A stretch of 19,018 nucleotides of DNA, taken from NCBI GenBank assembly GCA_017415945.1, contig JAFQDR010000253.1, positions 1 through 19,018 of the forward strand, given 5' to 3'. A program made the position numbers and the translations under genes. The DNA is from Oscillospiraceae bacterium (GTDB lineage Bacteria > Bacillota_A > Clostridia > Oscillospirales > Oscillospiraceae). Shown here piece after piece: positions 1-7,739 of this stretch. The notes beneath the pieces were generated by a model, which saw only the letters and a program-made list of their open reading frames with translations, did not search any database and was not told the DNA's origin. Position 1 is the stretch's first letter. Every line of letters starts with the position of its first letter.

Positions 1-123
1 ATTTACACCTTTTCTTGCAAATTAGGGGACTTTGTCGACAGTCTGAAACCACACCGAACATTCGGTGTGGTTTTTTGTGTGTCAATGGATGATATTTTCC
101 CTGTTTATTTTAGGATGCACCCA
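1..123 (+). other. Open frame running in from the left edge (doubtful)
   Basis: Frame 1 is open from the window edge to a TAG at 121-123, giving about 40 residues (…GDFVDSLKPHRTFGVVF…). The frame runs straight through the terminator hairpin at 46-76, which a real gene end would not normally do. No family is recognised. It may be the tail of a repeat-derived or spurious frame rather than a gene. Its real extent lies outside the window. Confidence 0.15.
46..76 (+). terminator. Intrinsic terminator of a gene left of the window
   Basis: A near-perfect hairpin has arms AAACCACACCGAA (46-58) and TTCGGTGTGGTTT (61-73), followed by a T run to 76. It is the strongest terminator signal at this edge. 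It most likely ends a plus-strand transcript coming from outside. The A run on the other side means it could also work weakly on the minus strand. Confidence 0.75.
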
Positions 124-231
124 TAGGGAGGCAGCAAGCGGCCGCCGTAATACACCACGATTTATCAAATCTTTCCGCTTATTCTGCGTTTACTGATTAT
201 TTCATTTTGTACATATCTCGACTGCATATCT

Positions 232-257
232 GCGGCGGGAGCAAGCCCCCGCCCTAC
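232..257 (-). repeat. REP-like palindrome with GTAG foot, GGCGGG stem
   Basis: Read on the minus strand the element starts GTAG and then has GGCGGG…CCCGCC as inverted arms around a short loop. It shares the GTAGGG foot with the palindromes around the RAYT gene but has a different stem. It lies next to a second palindrome of the same orientation at 275-298. Confidence 0.55.
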
Positions 258-274
258 GATGAGCAGCGCAAATG

Positions 275-298
275 CGGGCGGATAATATCCGCCCCTAC
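275..298 (-). repeat. REP-like palindrome with GTAG foot, GGGCGGA stem
   Basis: On the minus strand it reads GTAGGGGCGGATATTATCCG followed by CCCG, a palindrome with a GTAG foot. The arms are GGGCGGATA/TATCCGCCC. It is the same general design as the elements at 9263-9286, 9308-9331 and 11233-11256 (GTAGGGGCGAA…TTCGCCC). Confidence 0.65.
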
Positions 299-382
299 AA
301 GTGCGGAGCAAGCCGCAAATCTTTCATTTCGTTGAAACGAGGATTACATTCCACGGAAACGATCCCGTACGCATCGAAACGG

Positions 383-416
383 AAAAGACAGCAGACCATA
401 TGATCTGCTGTCTTTT
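383..416 (-). terminator. Intrinsic terminator of the foldase lipoprotein gene
   Basis: Arms AAAAGACAGCAGA (383-395) and TCTGCTGTCTTTT (404-416) form a 13-bp stem with an 8-nt loop. It starts 12 bases after the stop codon of the minus-strand gene ending at 428. On that strand the stem ends in a short T run. The symmetry would allow some activity in both directions. Confidence 0.8.
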
Positions 417-427
417 GTCATATTCGG

Positions 428-1576
428 TTAAGCAAAGATTTCTTCGCAGGTGAGGTTTTCAAAGCCCTCTGCCCACTGTACATCCAGCTCGTCCATCCAT
501 CCTGTCAGTCTCTGACTGTAAATCTCGGTGGCTGCGTATGCCAGAACCGTGTAGAAGGTGCCTGTTTCGTAGTCCAGATTTACCACGCTGTCCTTGTGAG
601 TGGGAACACGCATGATGATGTGGTAGCCAGCCTGACTGGGCACAATGCCGCTGATCTCATAATCCTGCAGGGCAAAGGTGGCTTCTTCAAACTCGGGATA
701 CATTTCGTTGTAGGTAAAGGTGTAGCCATCGGGGAACACTGCCAGACCGGGATCTTCGTTGTATTCATGCATGAGCTTATCAAAGGTCGCGGCACGCTCG
801 CTGGGGTCTTCGATGGCCTGCAGCTGAGCCAGCAGCTCTTCCGCAGTCTGCTTTGCCTGTGCATCCGCTTCGTCACCGAGATATTCCCCTGTGTCTCCGT
901 TCACATTCATCAGCAGAATGTGCTTTGCACTGACGTAGGGCACGGAATCGATAAACTCCGCCACTTCCTCATCGGTGATTTTCTCACCCGCGGCACCGAT
1001 GGACTCGGTAAACAGTTTTTCGTACATGAGGGAGTTCTCATTGATATAGGTGTACACATCGGGGGTCAGGTACAGCTCGGACATGAGGAAGCTCTCGAAA
1101 TCCTCCTCGGTGGCATTTTCTCCACAATACTGGGCCATTACGTTGACTTTATTGTCCGCAATGAGCTGTTTGTCCTCATCGGAAAGCTTCAGCTTCAGTG
1201 TCTTGGATTGATTTTCCACAGCATGCATCTGCTTGAGCATAGTCAGGGTCATGTCCATGGTATAGCCGTCGAAGCTCATGCCTTCGATCAGTTCTTCTTC
1301 CCAGCGAATCTCACCCAAGTAGTATTCGATCTGGGACAGGGAGGAATACAGCATATAGAAAAACTCGCTCCAGGTCACGTTCTTTCCGTCCACGGTCATC
1401 ACCACGGTTTCGGGGGTATGCTTGGCGAAGGCGGCCTCGTAATCGATCACTGCGGGAGGTGTGGTTGCCTCGGGGGTAGGGGTGGCTTCCGCAGCATCGG
1501 TATTGCCACCGCAGCCTGTGAACAGGGTCAGACACAGCACTGCTGCCAGCAGAAGTGCCATCATTTTTTTCATCAT
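428..1576 (-). CDS. PrsA/SurA-like peptidyl-prolyl isomerase lipoprotein
   Basis: This is a predicted extracytoplasmic foldase: a lipid-anchored parvulin-type prolyl isomerase that would help secreted proteins fold outside the membrane. The N-terminus has Lys-Lys, a hydrophobic stretch and the lipobox L-F-T-G-C with the lipidated Cys at residue 22, followed by a Thr/Pro-rich linker. A SurA_N-like helical region covers about residues 60-200. The rotamase domain lies at about 215-326, with AKHILL at its start, HEYNEDPG in the middle and GYHIIMRV at its end. Length (382 aa) fits clostridial PrsA-like proteins. I chose the ATG at 1576: the AGGAG at 1586-1590 is 9 nt upstream of it but only 3 nt from a possible TTG at 1582. 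It stands alone, with its own promoter and terminator. Catalytic activity is inferred; the domain is on the divergent side. Confidence 0.85.
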   Translation of the reverse strand: MMKKMMALLLAAVLCLTLFTGCGGNTDAAEATPTPEATTPPAVIDYEAAFAKHTPETVVMTVDGKNVTWSEFFYMLYSSLSQIEYYLGEIRWEEELIEGMSFDGYTMDMTLTMLKQMHAVENQSKTLKLKLSDEDKQLIADNKVNVMAQYCGENATEEDFESFLMSELYLTPDVYTYINENSLMYEKLFTESIGAAGEKITDEEVAEFIDSVPYVSAKHILLMNVNGDTGEYLGDEADAQAKQTAEELLAQLQAIEDPSERAATFDKLMHEYNEDPGLAVFPDGYTFTYNEMYPEFEEATFALQDYEISGIVPSQAGYHIIMRVPTHKDSVVNLDYETGTFYTVLAYAATEIYSQRLTGWMDELDVQWAEGFENLTCEEIFA

Positions 1577-1613
1577 AGCCAAAGGCTCCTTTTATTAGTT
1601 TTGCTAATTATGC

Positions 1614-1642
1614 AGTATACCACGGGTAGGATAAATCTACAA
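1614..1642 (-). promoter_or_regulatory. Sigma-A type promoter of the foldase gene
   Basis: On the minus strand, TTGTAG (1637-1642) and TATACT (1614-1619) are separated by 17 bases. This is one mismatch from the -10 consensus and two from -35. It lies about 40 bp upstream of the ATG at 1576. Confidence 0.65.
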
Positions 1643-1668
1643 TGAAAAATTGTGGGAAAGGGTGGGGG

Positions 1669-2181
1669 TTATTTTACATAATGTTCATCGGTAATCCACT
1701 TTCTCGGATTGGCTTCTATGTATTCCATATAGGCTATGTATTCCTCATCACTGCGTACGATTCTGTCATTAGAACCCGATTGCCAAATATCAAAACCAAT
1801 CTCTCGATTTGTGAATCGTTTGAATGTCCCCACAAATCTTCCCACCTTGTTCATTGTAGGGAGCGTCGTCCCCGACGCTCCGCCTCCATCGTCAACTACT
1901 CTAATCATCATATGTACATGATTCGGCATCACGACATAGTCATCTAATTTTATATCCTCATAGAAATCGCGTATTACTCGTAAGCGTCTTTCTACAATTT
2001 CTCCATACTTAGACATTTGAATCAGCGGAGCGTCGAGGACGACGCTCCCTACGGGTGGCTCTTGAATGTTACAAAAGAGTTTTTTCTTTTCCTTGGTACA
2101 TACCGTAATGAAATATAATCCCGCAGTGTTATAATCGTAGCCTTCCAAGCGGATTCTTTTTCTTTTTGGGTATTTCTCCAT
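1669..2181 (-). CDS. REP-associated tyrosine transposase (RAYT, Y1/HUH family)
   Basis: This is a single-strand DNA transposase-like protein of the IS200/IS605-related RAYT family (170 aa, usual size), thought to mobilise REP palindromes. Visible hallmarks are YDYNTAGLYFITVCT near the N-terminus and the HUH pair H88/H90 in MPNHVHMMI. The C-terminal helix YMEYIEANPRKW carries the likely nucleophile Tyr154 (Tyr151 is an alternative). The usual D-H-I-I-R segment reads D-R-I-V-R here (139-143), a possible weakening. GGAGG sits 7-8 nt before the ATG. Two GTAG-footed palindromes lie inside the gene, encoding residues 44-52 and 101-109, both in loops that vary between family members, and the frame stays open. 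More copies lie just upstream. Whether the protein is active cannot be told from sequence. Confidence 0.88.
   Translation of the reverse strand: MEKYPKRKRIRLEGYDYNTAGLYFITVCTKEKKKLFCNIQEPPVGSVVLDAPLIQMSKYGEIVERRLRVIRDFYEDIKLDDYVVMPNHVHMMIRVVDDGGGASGTTLPTMNKVGRFVGTFKRFTNREIGFDIWQSGSNDRIVRSDEEYIAYMEYIEANPRKWITDEHYVK
1856..1881 (+). repeat. REP palindrome inside the RAYT gene (copy 1)
   Basis: GTAG foot followed by GGAGCGTCGTCC/CCGACGCTCC arms. It is identical over its length to the copy at 2234-2259. It encodes RAYT residues 101-109 (GASGTTLPT) when read antisense, in a loop between the HUH strand and the next helix. Confidence 0.85.
2027..2052 (-). repeat. REP palindrome inside the RAYT gene (copy 2)
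   Basis: Inverted relative to copy 1: GGAGCGTCGAGGACGACGCT then CCCTAC, so the GTAG foot is on the minus strand. It is identical to the copy at 2324-2349. It encodes RAYT residues 44-52 (VGSVVLDAP), in a different codon phase from copy 1. Confidence 0.85.
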
Positions 2182-2233
2182 TTTGATTTCCTCCGTTGTA
2201 ACAAGCTATCGAATTCCCTATTTTCTGCATTTC

Positions 2234-2259
2234 GTAGGGAGCGTCGTCCCCGACGCTCC
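2234..2259 (+). repeat. REP palindrome between RAYT and mfd (copy 3)
   Basis: Same 26-bp sequence and orientation as copy 1, located 53 bp upstream of the RAYT start. With copy 4 it forms a pair of opposite orientation about 65 bp apart, like the paired REPs (BIMEs) of enterobacteria and pseudomonads. Confidence 0.85.
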
Positions 2260-2323
2260 GTGCCGAAGTTTGATAATTTTCATATAGACTTTGCTTTTCC
2301 ATTTGTCTTGGTACAGCCATTCC

Positions 2324-2349
2324 GGAGCGTCGAGGACGACGCTCCCTAC
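2324..2349 (-). repeat. REP palindrome downstream of mfd (copy 4)
   Basis: Same sequence and orientation as copy 2. It is 27 bp past the mfd stop codon, so in mfd mRNA it would form a stable hairpin. There is no T run after it, so it is more likely an mRNA 3' end stabiliser or weak terminator than a true intrinsic terminator. Confidence 0.85.
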
Positions 2350-2375
2350 GGGGTGTATGGCTTTCGGTGCTATGC

Positions 2376-5300
2376 TTACTTTTTATTCACCGCCTGCCAG
2401 TCCCGTACGAACTTCCTTGCCTGGTCGATGGTGTGGATGCGGGGAGCCGGCTTTAGGGCAATACAGGGTACATTCCCCGGCACTACCTGGATCCGTCCGC
2501 GGTACTCGGGCATTCCCAGCAGCACCGTCAGCGCATCCATGGAAAAGTCGTTCATCTTGATCAGCAGCTTGCCTGCCTTTTGACTGATGTCCGTAATGCC
2601 CGTTCTTCCCGCATCGCTGCGCAGAAGTGCCACGGATATCAGTGCATTTACGCAGGATGGAGGATCCCCGAAACGGTCAATGAGCTCATCTACCATATCG
2701 TCCGCTTCCTCCTCGCAGGTGATGAGGGCAATGCGGCGATACAGATCCATGCGCTGAGCCGAGGAGGGCACATAGCTTTCGGGGATGTTGGCGGAAATGG
2801 CAAGGTCCGCCGAGCACTCTGCCTTGATTTGAGGCTTCTCTCCGCGCTCCTCACGAACCGCCTCGTCCAACAGCCGCAGATACATATCATAACCTACATC
2901 GATCATATGTCCCGACTGCTCCGCGCCAAGCAGATTCCCTGCCCCGCGGATTTCCAAGTCTCGCATAGCGATGCGCATACCGGAATTGAACTCCGCAAAC
3001 TCACGAATGGCGTTGAGCCGCTTTTCCGCATCCTCGGTCAGTACCTTATCCTTCTTATAGGTCAAATAGGCACTGGCGCGTCTGGCAGAGCGTCCCACAC
3101 GTCCTCTGATCTGGTGGAGCTGGGCAAGACCCAGTCTGTCCGCATCCTCGATGATGATGGTATTCACATTGGGGATATCGATGCCCGTCTCAATGATGGT
3201 GGTGCACACCAGCACCTGAATTTCTCCCGCAGCCATTGCATCCATGGTACGAGACAGCATCTCCTCACTCATCTGCCCATGTGCCACCCCTACACTGACC
3301 CCCTCCAGCCGCTCCATAAGTCGGCTTGCGGTGCGGTCAATGGTGCTGACACGGTTGTGCAGGTAATAGACCTGTCCTCCCCGATGGAGCTCCTTCTCAA
3401 TGGCATCGCACACCACGCCCCAGTTATGCTCCATCACATAGGTCTGGATGGGCAGTCTGTCCTGGGGAGGTTCCTCCAGTACGGACATATCCCGAATCCC
3501 CGACAATGCCATATTCAGGGTACGGGGGATGGGCGTGGCCGACAGAGTCAGTACGTCCACGCTCTTGCTGATTTCCTTAATATGCTCCTTGTGGGTCACG
3601 CCGAATCGCTGCTCCTCGTCCACCACCAAAAGCCCAAGATTTTTGAACTTCACATCCTTGGACAGCAGTCTGTGGGTGCCGATGACGATGTCGCAGGCTC
3701 CCGATGCCAGATCCGCCAGAGTCTGCTTCACTTGATTGGGGGTGCGGTAGCGATTCAATATCTGGATGTTGATGGGATATCCGAAGAAACGGCGGATAGC
3801 AGTCTGGAAATGCTGCTGGGTCAGTACCGTGGTAGGTGCCAGCAGAACCGCCTGTTTGCCGTCCAGAACGCATTTCATCATGGCGCGCATGGCAACTTCC
3901 GTTTTTCCAAAACCCACGTCACCGCAAAGCAGACGGTCCATGGGCATGGATTTTTCCATATCCCCCTTGATTTCCGCAATACAACGGAGCTGATCCTCCG
4001 TTTCCGGGTACTCAAACCGCTCCTCAAACTCTGTCTGCCATTCGCTGTCGGGGGAGAAGGCAAAGCCCTTAGCCTGCTGTCTGGCGGCGTACAGGGCCGT
4101 CAGTTCCTTTGCAATGGACTTTACCGCGGCCTTGGTGCGGGTCTTGGCACGATTCCATTCCGCGCCTCCCATTTTGTGCAGCTTGATAGGCTTTCCGTCC
4201 TCATCGCTGCCGCCCCCAACATATTTGCTCACAAGATTCAGCTGGGTAGCGGGCACATACAGCACATCCGTACCCGCATAGCAGATCTTGATATAGTCCT
4301 TGTCCGCACCGTCCACCTGCATATTCACCACGCCCGCAAAGCGGCCGATACCGTGGTGCTCGTGTACCACCAGATCCCCCTTGGTCAAGTCCGCGCAGGA
4401 GCCGATGGCATCCCCTTGGTGCTTGCTTTTCTTCACAGCACGGCGTTTGCCCCGATGCATGATCTGGGTATCCGTCATAACTGCCAGCTTGTGGTCGGGG
4501 TATTCCATGCCCGCAGATAGGCTCCCGGGGGAGACTACGCACAGCCCCGTTCTGCCCACCGCACCGGGTTCCTTGGAGAATACCGCATTGATCCCCTCAC
4601 GGCGCAGGTATTCCGTCAGGATATTCCCCCGACGCTCGTCACCCGCCAGCATGACCACAGAGAAATCCTTATCCAAATACCGCTTGGCATCCTCCAATGC
4701 GGTTTGGCTGCTTCCCCCGTAGGAGGGCAGCTGTTTGGCCATAATGCTCGCAATCGTACGAGGCTCCATGGAGTATCTGCCCACGGTAAAGGCATCCGCC
4801 ATAACGATGGGGAACTCGCTCAGTCTCTCATTCATTTGCTCCCAAGGGTACACAAAGTCATTGGCCCCTGTGTGCATTTTACCGCTGCGCATTTGCAGCT
4901 TTACGTCATCCCCCGTGGTCTTGGCATAGTCCTTGGCACGCTGGGCAATCTTCCCCGGCTGATCCAAGAAAATCACCGCGTCATATGGGATATAGTCTCC
5001 CGCCGTGGCGAAGCTGCCCGTAATAAGCCCCATATAGCGGTCCGCGTCCTGTAAAGTGACCCCCATTTTCAGAGTAGCCGCGTCCCGCAGCAGAGTTTCC
5101 GCGATCTCCTGTGCGTTGGCAGAGCTGCGCTTGGCCTTGAACTGCTTGGCGATCTGCTCCAATCTGTCCCCCAGGGCTTCCTCACCGCCGGGGTACATGG
5201 AGGGGAGGGTCTCTGCCGCAGGCAGCACCGTACAGCAATCAATGGACTCAATGCGCCGCTGGCTGTCAATGTCAAAGAAGCCCATGGAGTCAATGTCATC

Positions 5301-5900
5301 TCCCCAGAACTCACAGCGAACGGGATTGGGATAACCGGGGGTGAAGAAGTCCAAAATGCCCCCGCGGAGAGAAAACTGACCGGGGCCCTCCACCTGATCC
5401 GTACGGCGGAAGCCGCACAGCAGCAGACGAGCTACCGTATCCTCCAAGCTGTAGGTGCCCCCGTTTTCCAGAGTAAAGGCACTGCGGTGGAGCATTTCGG
5501 GAGGCAAAGTCCGCTGACACAGAGCGGAAGCGGTGCACACCACAGCCTTTGGGGGTTCATCCGCCAGCAGGGAATACAGCAGACCCAGTCGCCGCTGCTC
5601 CTCCTGACGGGATACCGCATCGGCCGCCATGAAGGTGAACTCACGGCCCATGAGCACAGGCACTTCTATCCCCAGCATAGCACTCAAATCACGGGCGAAA
5701 TACTCCGCGGAGGTGTCGTCCGGGGAGATGACGAACATGGGTCTGTCCGTATCTGCCATAACGGATGCCGCCAAATGGGCACGATGCACCTGAGACAGTC
5801 CCGAATACAGCACGGGCAGTCGTCCCGACTCCAGCAAAACCTCCACACCGGGACACTGCTGCGTAAATATATTTTGTTTTTCCTTGATAAATCGAAACAT
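2376..5900 (-). CDS. mfd: Transcription-repair coupling factor Mfd
   Basis: Superfamily 2 ATP-driven DNA translocase that displaces RNA polymerase stalled at lesions and recruits the UvrA excision machinery. It is 1174 aa, the normal length. In order: a UvrB-like N-terminal module (to about residue 330), an RNA-polymerase interaction domain near residue 510 (HEHHGIGRF), Walker A GDVGFGKTE near 660, the DEEQ box (VVDEEQRFGV) near 760, LSATPIPRTL near 785, helicase motifs IIETGIDIPN and QIRGRVGRS, and the C-terminal UvrA-binding-surface domain. I start it at the ATG at 5900, with GGAG 6 nt upstream and the family-typical N-terminus. An in-frame extension to 6026 only translates the repeat lying upstream. 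It is divergent from dnaA; a good promoter is at 6146-6175. This is an unusual left neighbour for dnaA, where rpmH is normally found. Confidence 0.97.
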   Translation of the reverse strand: MFRFIKEKQNIFTQQCPGVEVLLESGRLPVLYSGLSQVHRAHLAASVMADTDRPMFVISPDDTSAEYFARDLSAMLGIEVPVLMGREFTFMAADAVSRQEEQRRLGLLYSLLADEPPKAVVCTASALCQRTLPPEMLHRSAFTLENGGTYSLEDTVARLLLCGFRRTDQVEGPGQFSLRGGILDFFTPGYPNPVRCEFWGDDIDSMGFFDIDSQRRIESIDCCTVLPAAETLPSMYPGGEEALGDRLEQIAKQFKAKRSSANAQEIAETLLRDAATLKMGVTLQDADRYMGLITGSFATAGDYIPYDAVIFLDQPGKIAQRAKDYAKTTGDDVKLQMRSGKMHTGANDFVYPWEQMNERLSEFPIVMADAFTVGRYSMEPRTIASIMAKQLPSYGGSSQTALEDAKRYLDKDFSVVMLAGDERRGNILTEYLRREGINAVFSKEPGAVGRTGLCVVSPGSLSAGMEYPDHKLAVMTDTQIMHRGKRRAVKKSKHQGDAIGSCADLTKGDLVVHEHHGIGRFAGVVNMQVDGADKDYIKICYAGTDVLYVPATQLNLVSKYVGGGSDEDGKPIKLHKMGGAEWNRAKTRTKAAVKSIAKELTALYAARQQAKGFAFSPDSEWQTEFEERFEYPETEDQLRCIAEIKGDMEKSMPMDRLLCGDVGFGKTEVAMRAMMKCVLDGKQAVLLAPTTVLTQQHFQTAIRRFFGYPINIQILNRYRTPNQVKQTLADLASGACDIVIGTHRLLSKDVKFKNLGLLVVDEEQRFGVTHKEHIKEISKSVDVLTLSATPIPRTLNMALSGIRDMSVLEEPPQDRLPIQTYVMEHNWGVVCDAIEKELHRGGQVYYLHNRVSTIDRTASRLMERLEGVSVGVAHGQMSEEMLSRTMDAMAAGEIQVLVCTTIIETGIDIPNVNTIIIEDADRLGLAQLHQIRGRVGRSARRASAYLTYKKDKVLTEDAEKRLNAIREFAEFNSGMRIAMRDLEIRGAGNLLGAEQSGHMIDVGYDMYLRLLDEAVREERGEKPQIKAECSADLAISANIPESYVPSSAQRMDLYRRIALITCEEEADDMVDELIDRFGDPPSCVNALISVALLRSDAGRTGITDISQKAGKLLIKMNDFSMDALTVLLGMPEYRGRIQVVPGNVPCIALKPAPRIHTIDQARKFVRDWQAVNKK

Positions 5901-5916
5901 GGATATCTCCTTTAAT

Positions 5917-6141
5917 AAGGCTCCCCTGTGTAAGGGGCGCGACGCGTTAAGCAAATATGCCTGTGGCATATTTGTAGCCAAAGCGCGGAGCAATCTACGA
6001 TTGCAACGAGGGCCGTAGGCTGTCATCCGTGAGGTACGAGCGGATGACTGAGGGGTTGTTTTCTTCTCTTATCATTACTTGGTTATACAACCCCTCCGAG
6101 CCTCGTTCCTCGGCCCACCTCCCCTTACACAGGGGAGGCTT
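5917..6141. repeat. Interspersed hairpin repeat, copy A (mfd leader)
   Basis: The ends are inverted repeats of 21 bp with one mismatch: AAGGCTCCCCTGTGTAAGGG+G at 5917-5937 against 6121-6141. Inside are further arms: AGGGGTTGT (6051-6059) pairs with ACAACCCCT (6087-6095), and a motif CATCCGTGAGG…CGAGCGGATG. It carries no open frame of its own. Relatives with the same arms (GGCTCCCCT, CAGTCAGCCG-type hairpins, GGGGAGGCT) are copies B, C and D. The design resembles a MITE-like or structured intergenic repeat. It lies between the mfd promoter and mfd start, so it would be transcribed as the leader of mfd mRNA. Confidence 0.75.
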
Positions 6142-6145
6142 TTTC

Positions 6146-6175
6146 ATTATACAATCTTCCTTCACCCGAATGCAA
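6146..6175 (-). promoter_or_regulatory. Promoter of mfd
   Basis: On the minus strand TTGCAT (6170-6175) and a perfect TATAAT (6146-6151) are 18 bp apart. Transcription would start near 6139 and run through all of repeat copy A, giving a leader of about 240 nt before the mfd start at 5900. The DnaA boxes start 20 bp upstream of the -35. Confidence 0.7.
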
Positions 6176-6195
6176 GTGCATGGTGGAATCCCCGG

Positions 6196-6295
6196 TTATC
6201 CACATTTTCCACAGAGTTTTCCACATCGGTGGAAAGCTATTTATTAAATGTAATACATTATAAATAAATATCTTATTTCTGTTGAGTTTTCCACA
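6196..6295 (+). other. oriC: oriC part 1: DnaA boxes and AT-rich region upstream of dnaA
   Basis: DnaA boxes on the plus strand are TTATCCACA (6196-6204, perfect) and TTTTCCACA at 6205-6213, 6217-6225 and 6287-6295. The first two are directly abutting. Between 6239 and 6280 is a strongly AT-rich stretch (TATTTATTAAATGTAATACA…) suitable for melting. The last box lies in the spacer of the dnaA promoter. This is the usual upstream half of a bipartite Firmicutes origin and probably also the site of dnaA autoregulation. Confidence 0.85.
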
Positions 6296-6310
6296 AGTTT
6301 TTGGTATAAT
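6282..6310 (+). promoter_or_regulatory. dnaA promoter overlapping a DnaA box
   Basis: TTGAGT (6282-6287), a 17-bp spacer and a perfect TATAAT (6305-6310), 28 bp ahead of the dnaA ATG. The spacer holds TTTTCCACA (6287-6295), so bound DnaA would compete with RNA polymerase. Autorepression is inferred. Confidence 0.8.
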
Positions 6311-6338
6311 AGTGATTCAAAGTGAAAGGACTGATCGT

Positions 6339-7667
6339 ATGAACTCATTAGCCGAAATTTGGACCAGTGTTCTGGATGTTCTTCGCAGCAATATGACCTC
6401 CACTGCCATGTCCACATGGTTCAGTGACTGCGAGCCCGTCGATATCAACGATAAATGCATGGTTCTGAAAACCTCCACAGACTTTAAGCGCAGCATCATC
6501 GAATCTCGTTTCGGTGATGAGATTCGCCGTACCCTGTCGGACCTGTTCTCCTGTGATTTTGAGATCAAGCTGCTGGTAGGGGAGGAGGTAGAGGAATATA
6601 ACATCGAAAAGAAAAATAACTCTACCATGCCCGAGATCGACGGTTATACCTTTGATAACTTCATTGTGGGCAATTCCAATAAATTTGCCCATGCAGCCGC
6701 CATGGCCGTGGCAAAAGCACCCGGCAAGGCATACAATCCCCTGATGATCTACGGCAACTCCGGTCTGGGCAAGACCCACCTGCTCCTGGCGATCGGGCAG
6801 TATATTGAGGAGAACAGCACCAAGACCCCGGATATCAAGTATCTCAAGGGCGATGAGTTTACGGTTCAGCTGGTGGAATCCATCAAAGCGGGCAAGGCAG
6901 AGGAATTCCGCCAGAAGTACCGCAATGTAGACCTGCTGCTGGTGGACGACATTCAGTTCATTGCAGGCAAGGAAGCCACCCAGGAAGAATTCTTCCACAC
7001 CTTCAACAATATCTATGAAGCAGGCCATCAAATCGTCATCACCTCGGACCGTCCCCCCGTGGAAATGACCACCTTGGACGACCGTCTCCGCACCCGCTTT
7101 GAGGGCGGCCTCATTGCGGACGTGCAGCCCCCCGATCTGGAGACCCGCATTGCCATCACCAGAAACAAGGCGGCACTGTTGGGTATGGTGCTGGCAGATG
7201 ATATCGTGTACTACATTGCCGAAAATCTGGTGGCAAATATCCGTCAGATCGAAGGCGTTGTGAAGCGCCTCACCGCTTACGCCAATGTGCTGCAGGATAA
7301 TATCACCATTGAGCACGTGAACCGTGCCATTAAAGACGTTGTCCGTGTGGGTGTATATATCCCCACCCCCTCCGTCATCATTGAGGAGACCGCTCGTTAC
7401 TATAACCTGTCTCCCGATGACCTGCGAGGCCAGCGCAGAAGCAAGAATACCGCTCTTGCCCGTCAGGTTTCCATGTATCTCATGCGCCAGCTCACCAACC
7501 TTTCCTTTAAGGACATCGGCGCACAGTACGAAAATCGTAACCACGCAACGGTCATGGCCTCCGTGGATAAGATTCAGAACCTCATTGACAAGGACAAGAA
7601 GATCGCCGATACCATCCGCGATATTACCAGCAACATCAACTCCAAGAACGGCACCATCAGTATGTAA
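6339..7667 (+). CDS. dnaA: Chromosomal replication initiator DnaA
   Basis: AAA+ initiator that binds DnaA boxes, forms a filament and melts the origin. It is 442 aa. Domain I is residues 1-80 and a short linker follows. The AAA+ core starts near YTFDNFIVGNSN (about 103-114), with Walker A GNSGLGKT (139-146), Walker B LLLVDDIQF (D203, D204), and a sensor/arginine-finger region in TSDRPP…LDDRLRTRFEGGL. The C-terminal DNA-binding domain includes LRGQRRSKN and the signature NRNHATVMAS. The usual signature is RDHTTV, so Asp is replaced by Asn and the first Thr by Ala. Start at ATG 6339: AAAGGA is 8 nt upstream. An upstream in-frame extension to 6282 would overlap the promoter and is rejected. Confidence 0.98.
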   Translation: MNSLAEIWTSVLDVLRSNMTSTAMSTWFSDCEPVDINDKCMVLKTSTDFKRSIIESRFGDEIRRTLSDLFSCDFEIKLLVGEEVEEYNIEKKNNSTMPEIDGYTFDNFIVGNSNKFAHAAAMAVAKAPGKAYNPLMIYGNSGLGKTHLLLAIGQYIEENSTKTPDIKYLKGDEFTVQLVESIKAGKAEEFRQKYRNVDLLLVDDIQFIAGKEATQEEFFHTFNNIYEAGHQIVITSDRPPVEMTTLDDRLRTRFEGGLIADVQPPDLETRIAITRNKAALLGMVLADDIVYYIAENLVANIRQIEGVVKRLTAYANVLQDNITIEHVNRAIKDVVRVGVYIPTPSVIIEETARYYNLSPDDLRGQRRSKNTALARQVSMYLMRQLTNLSFKDIGAQYENRNHATVMASVDKIQNLIDKDKKIADTIRDITSNINSKNGTISM

Positions 7668-7739
7668 ACGAAGTTCCCGAGGCTTCGACAATTTTTCACA
7701 AGCCTATGTTAACTTAACGAGGAAAAGCGGTGGATTAGC

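Larger units (their letters stand above)
124..382. other. Intergenic stretch with two REP-like palindromes
   Basis: No gene is supported here. The stretch holds two GTAG-footed palindromes (annotated separately at 232-257 and 275-298) and otherwise unremarkable sequence before the terminator of the foldase gene. Short open frames exist but have no ribosome binding site or recognisable product. Confidence 0.5.

Noticed and set aside
596..1645. Plus-strand frame over the foldase gene
   Set aside because: Shadow of the lipoprotein gene, which has a lipobox, promoter and terminator on the minus strand.
2129..2320. Small frame upstream of the RAYT gene
   Set aside because: It spans a REP palindrome, overlaps the RAYT start in another frame and has no ribosome binding site or known domain.
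2580..4520. A 646-codon plus-strand open frame over mfd
   Set aside because: Antisense shadow of mfd with no domain or ribosome binding site; the mfd motifs are all on the minus strand.
5901..6026. N-terminal extension of mfd by 42 residues
   Set aside because: The extension only translates repeat copy A; the ATG at 5900 has a proper GGAG and gives the family N-terminus.
6348..7691. Minus-strand 447-codon frame over dnaA
   Set aside because: Antisense to the complete DnaA domain set; no motif of its own.
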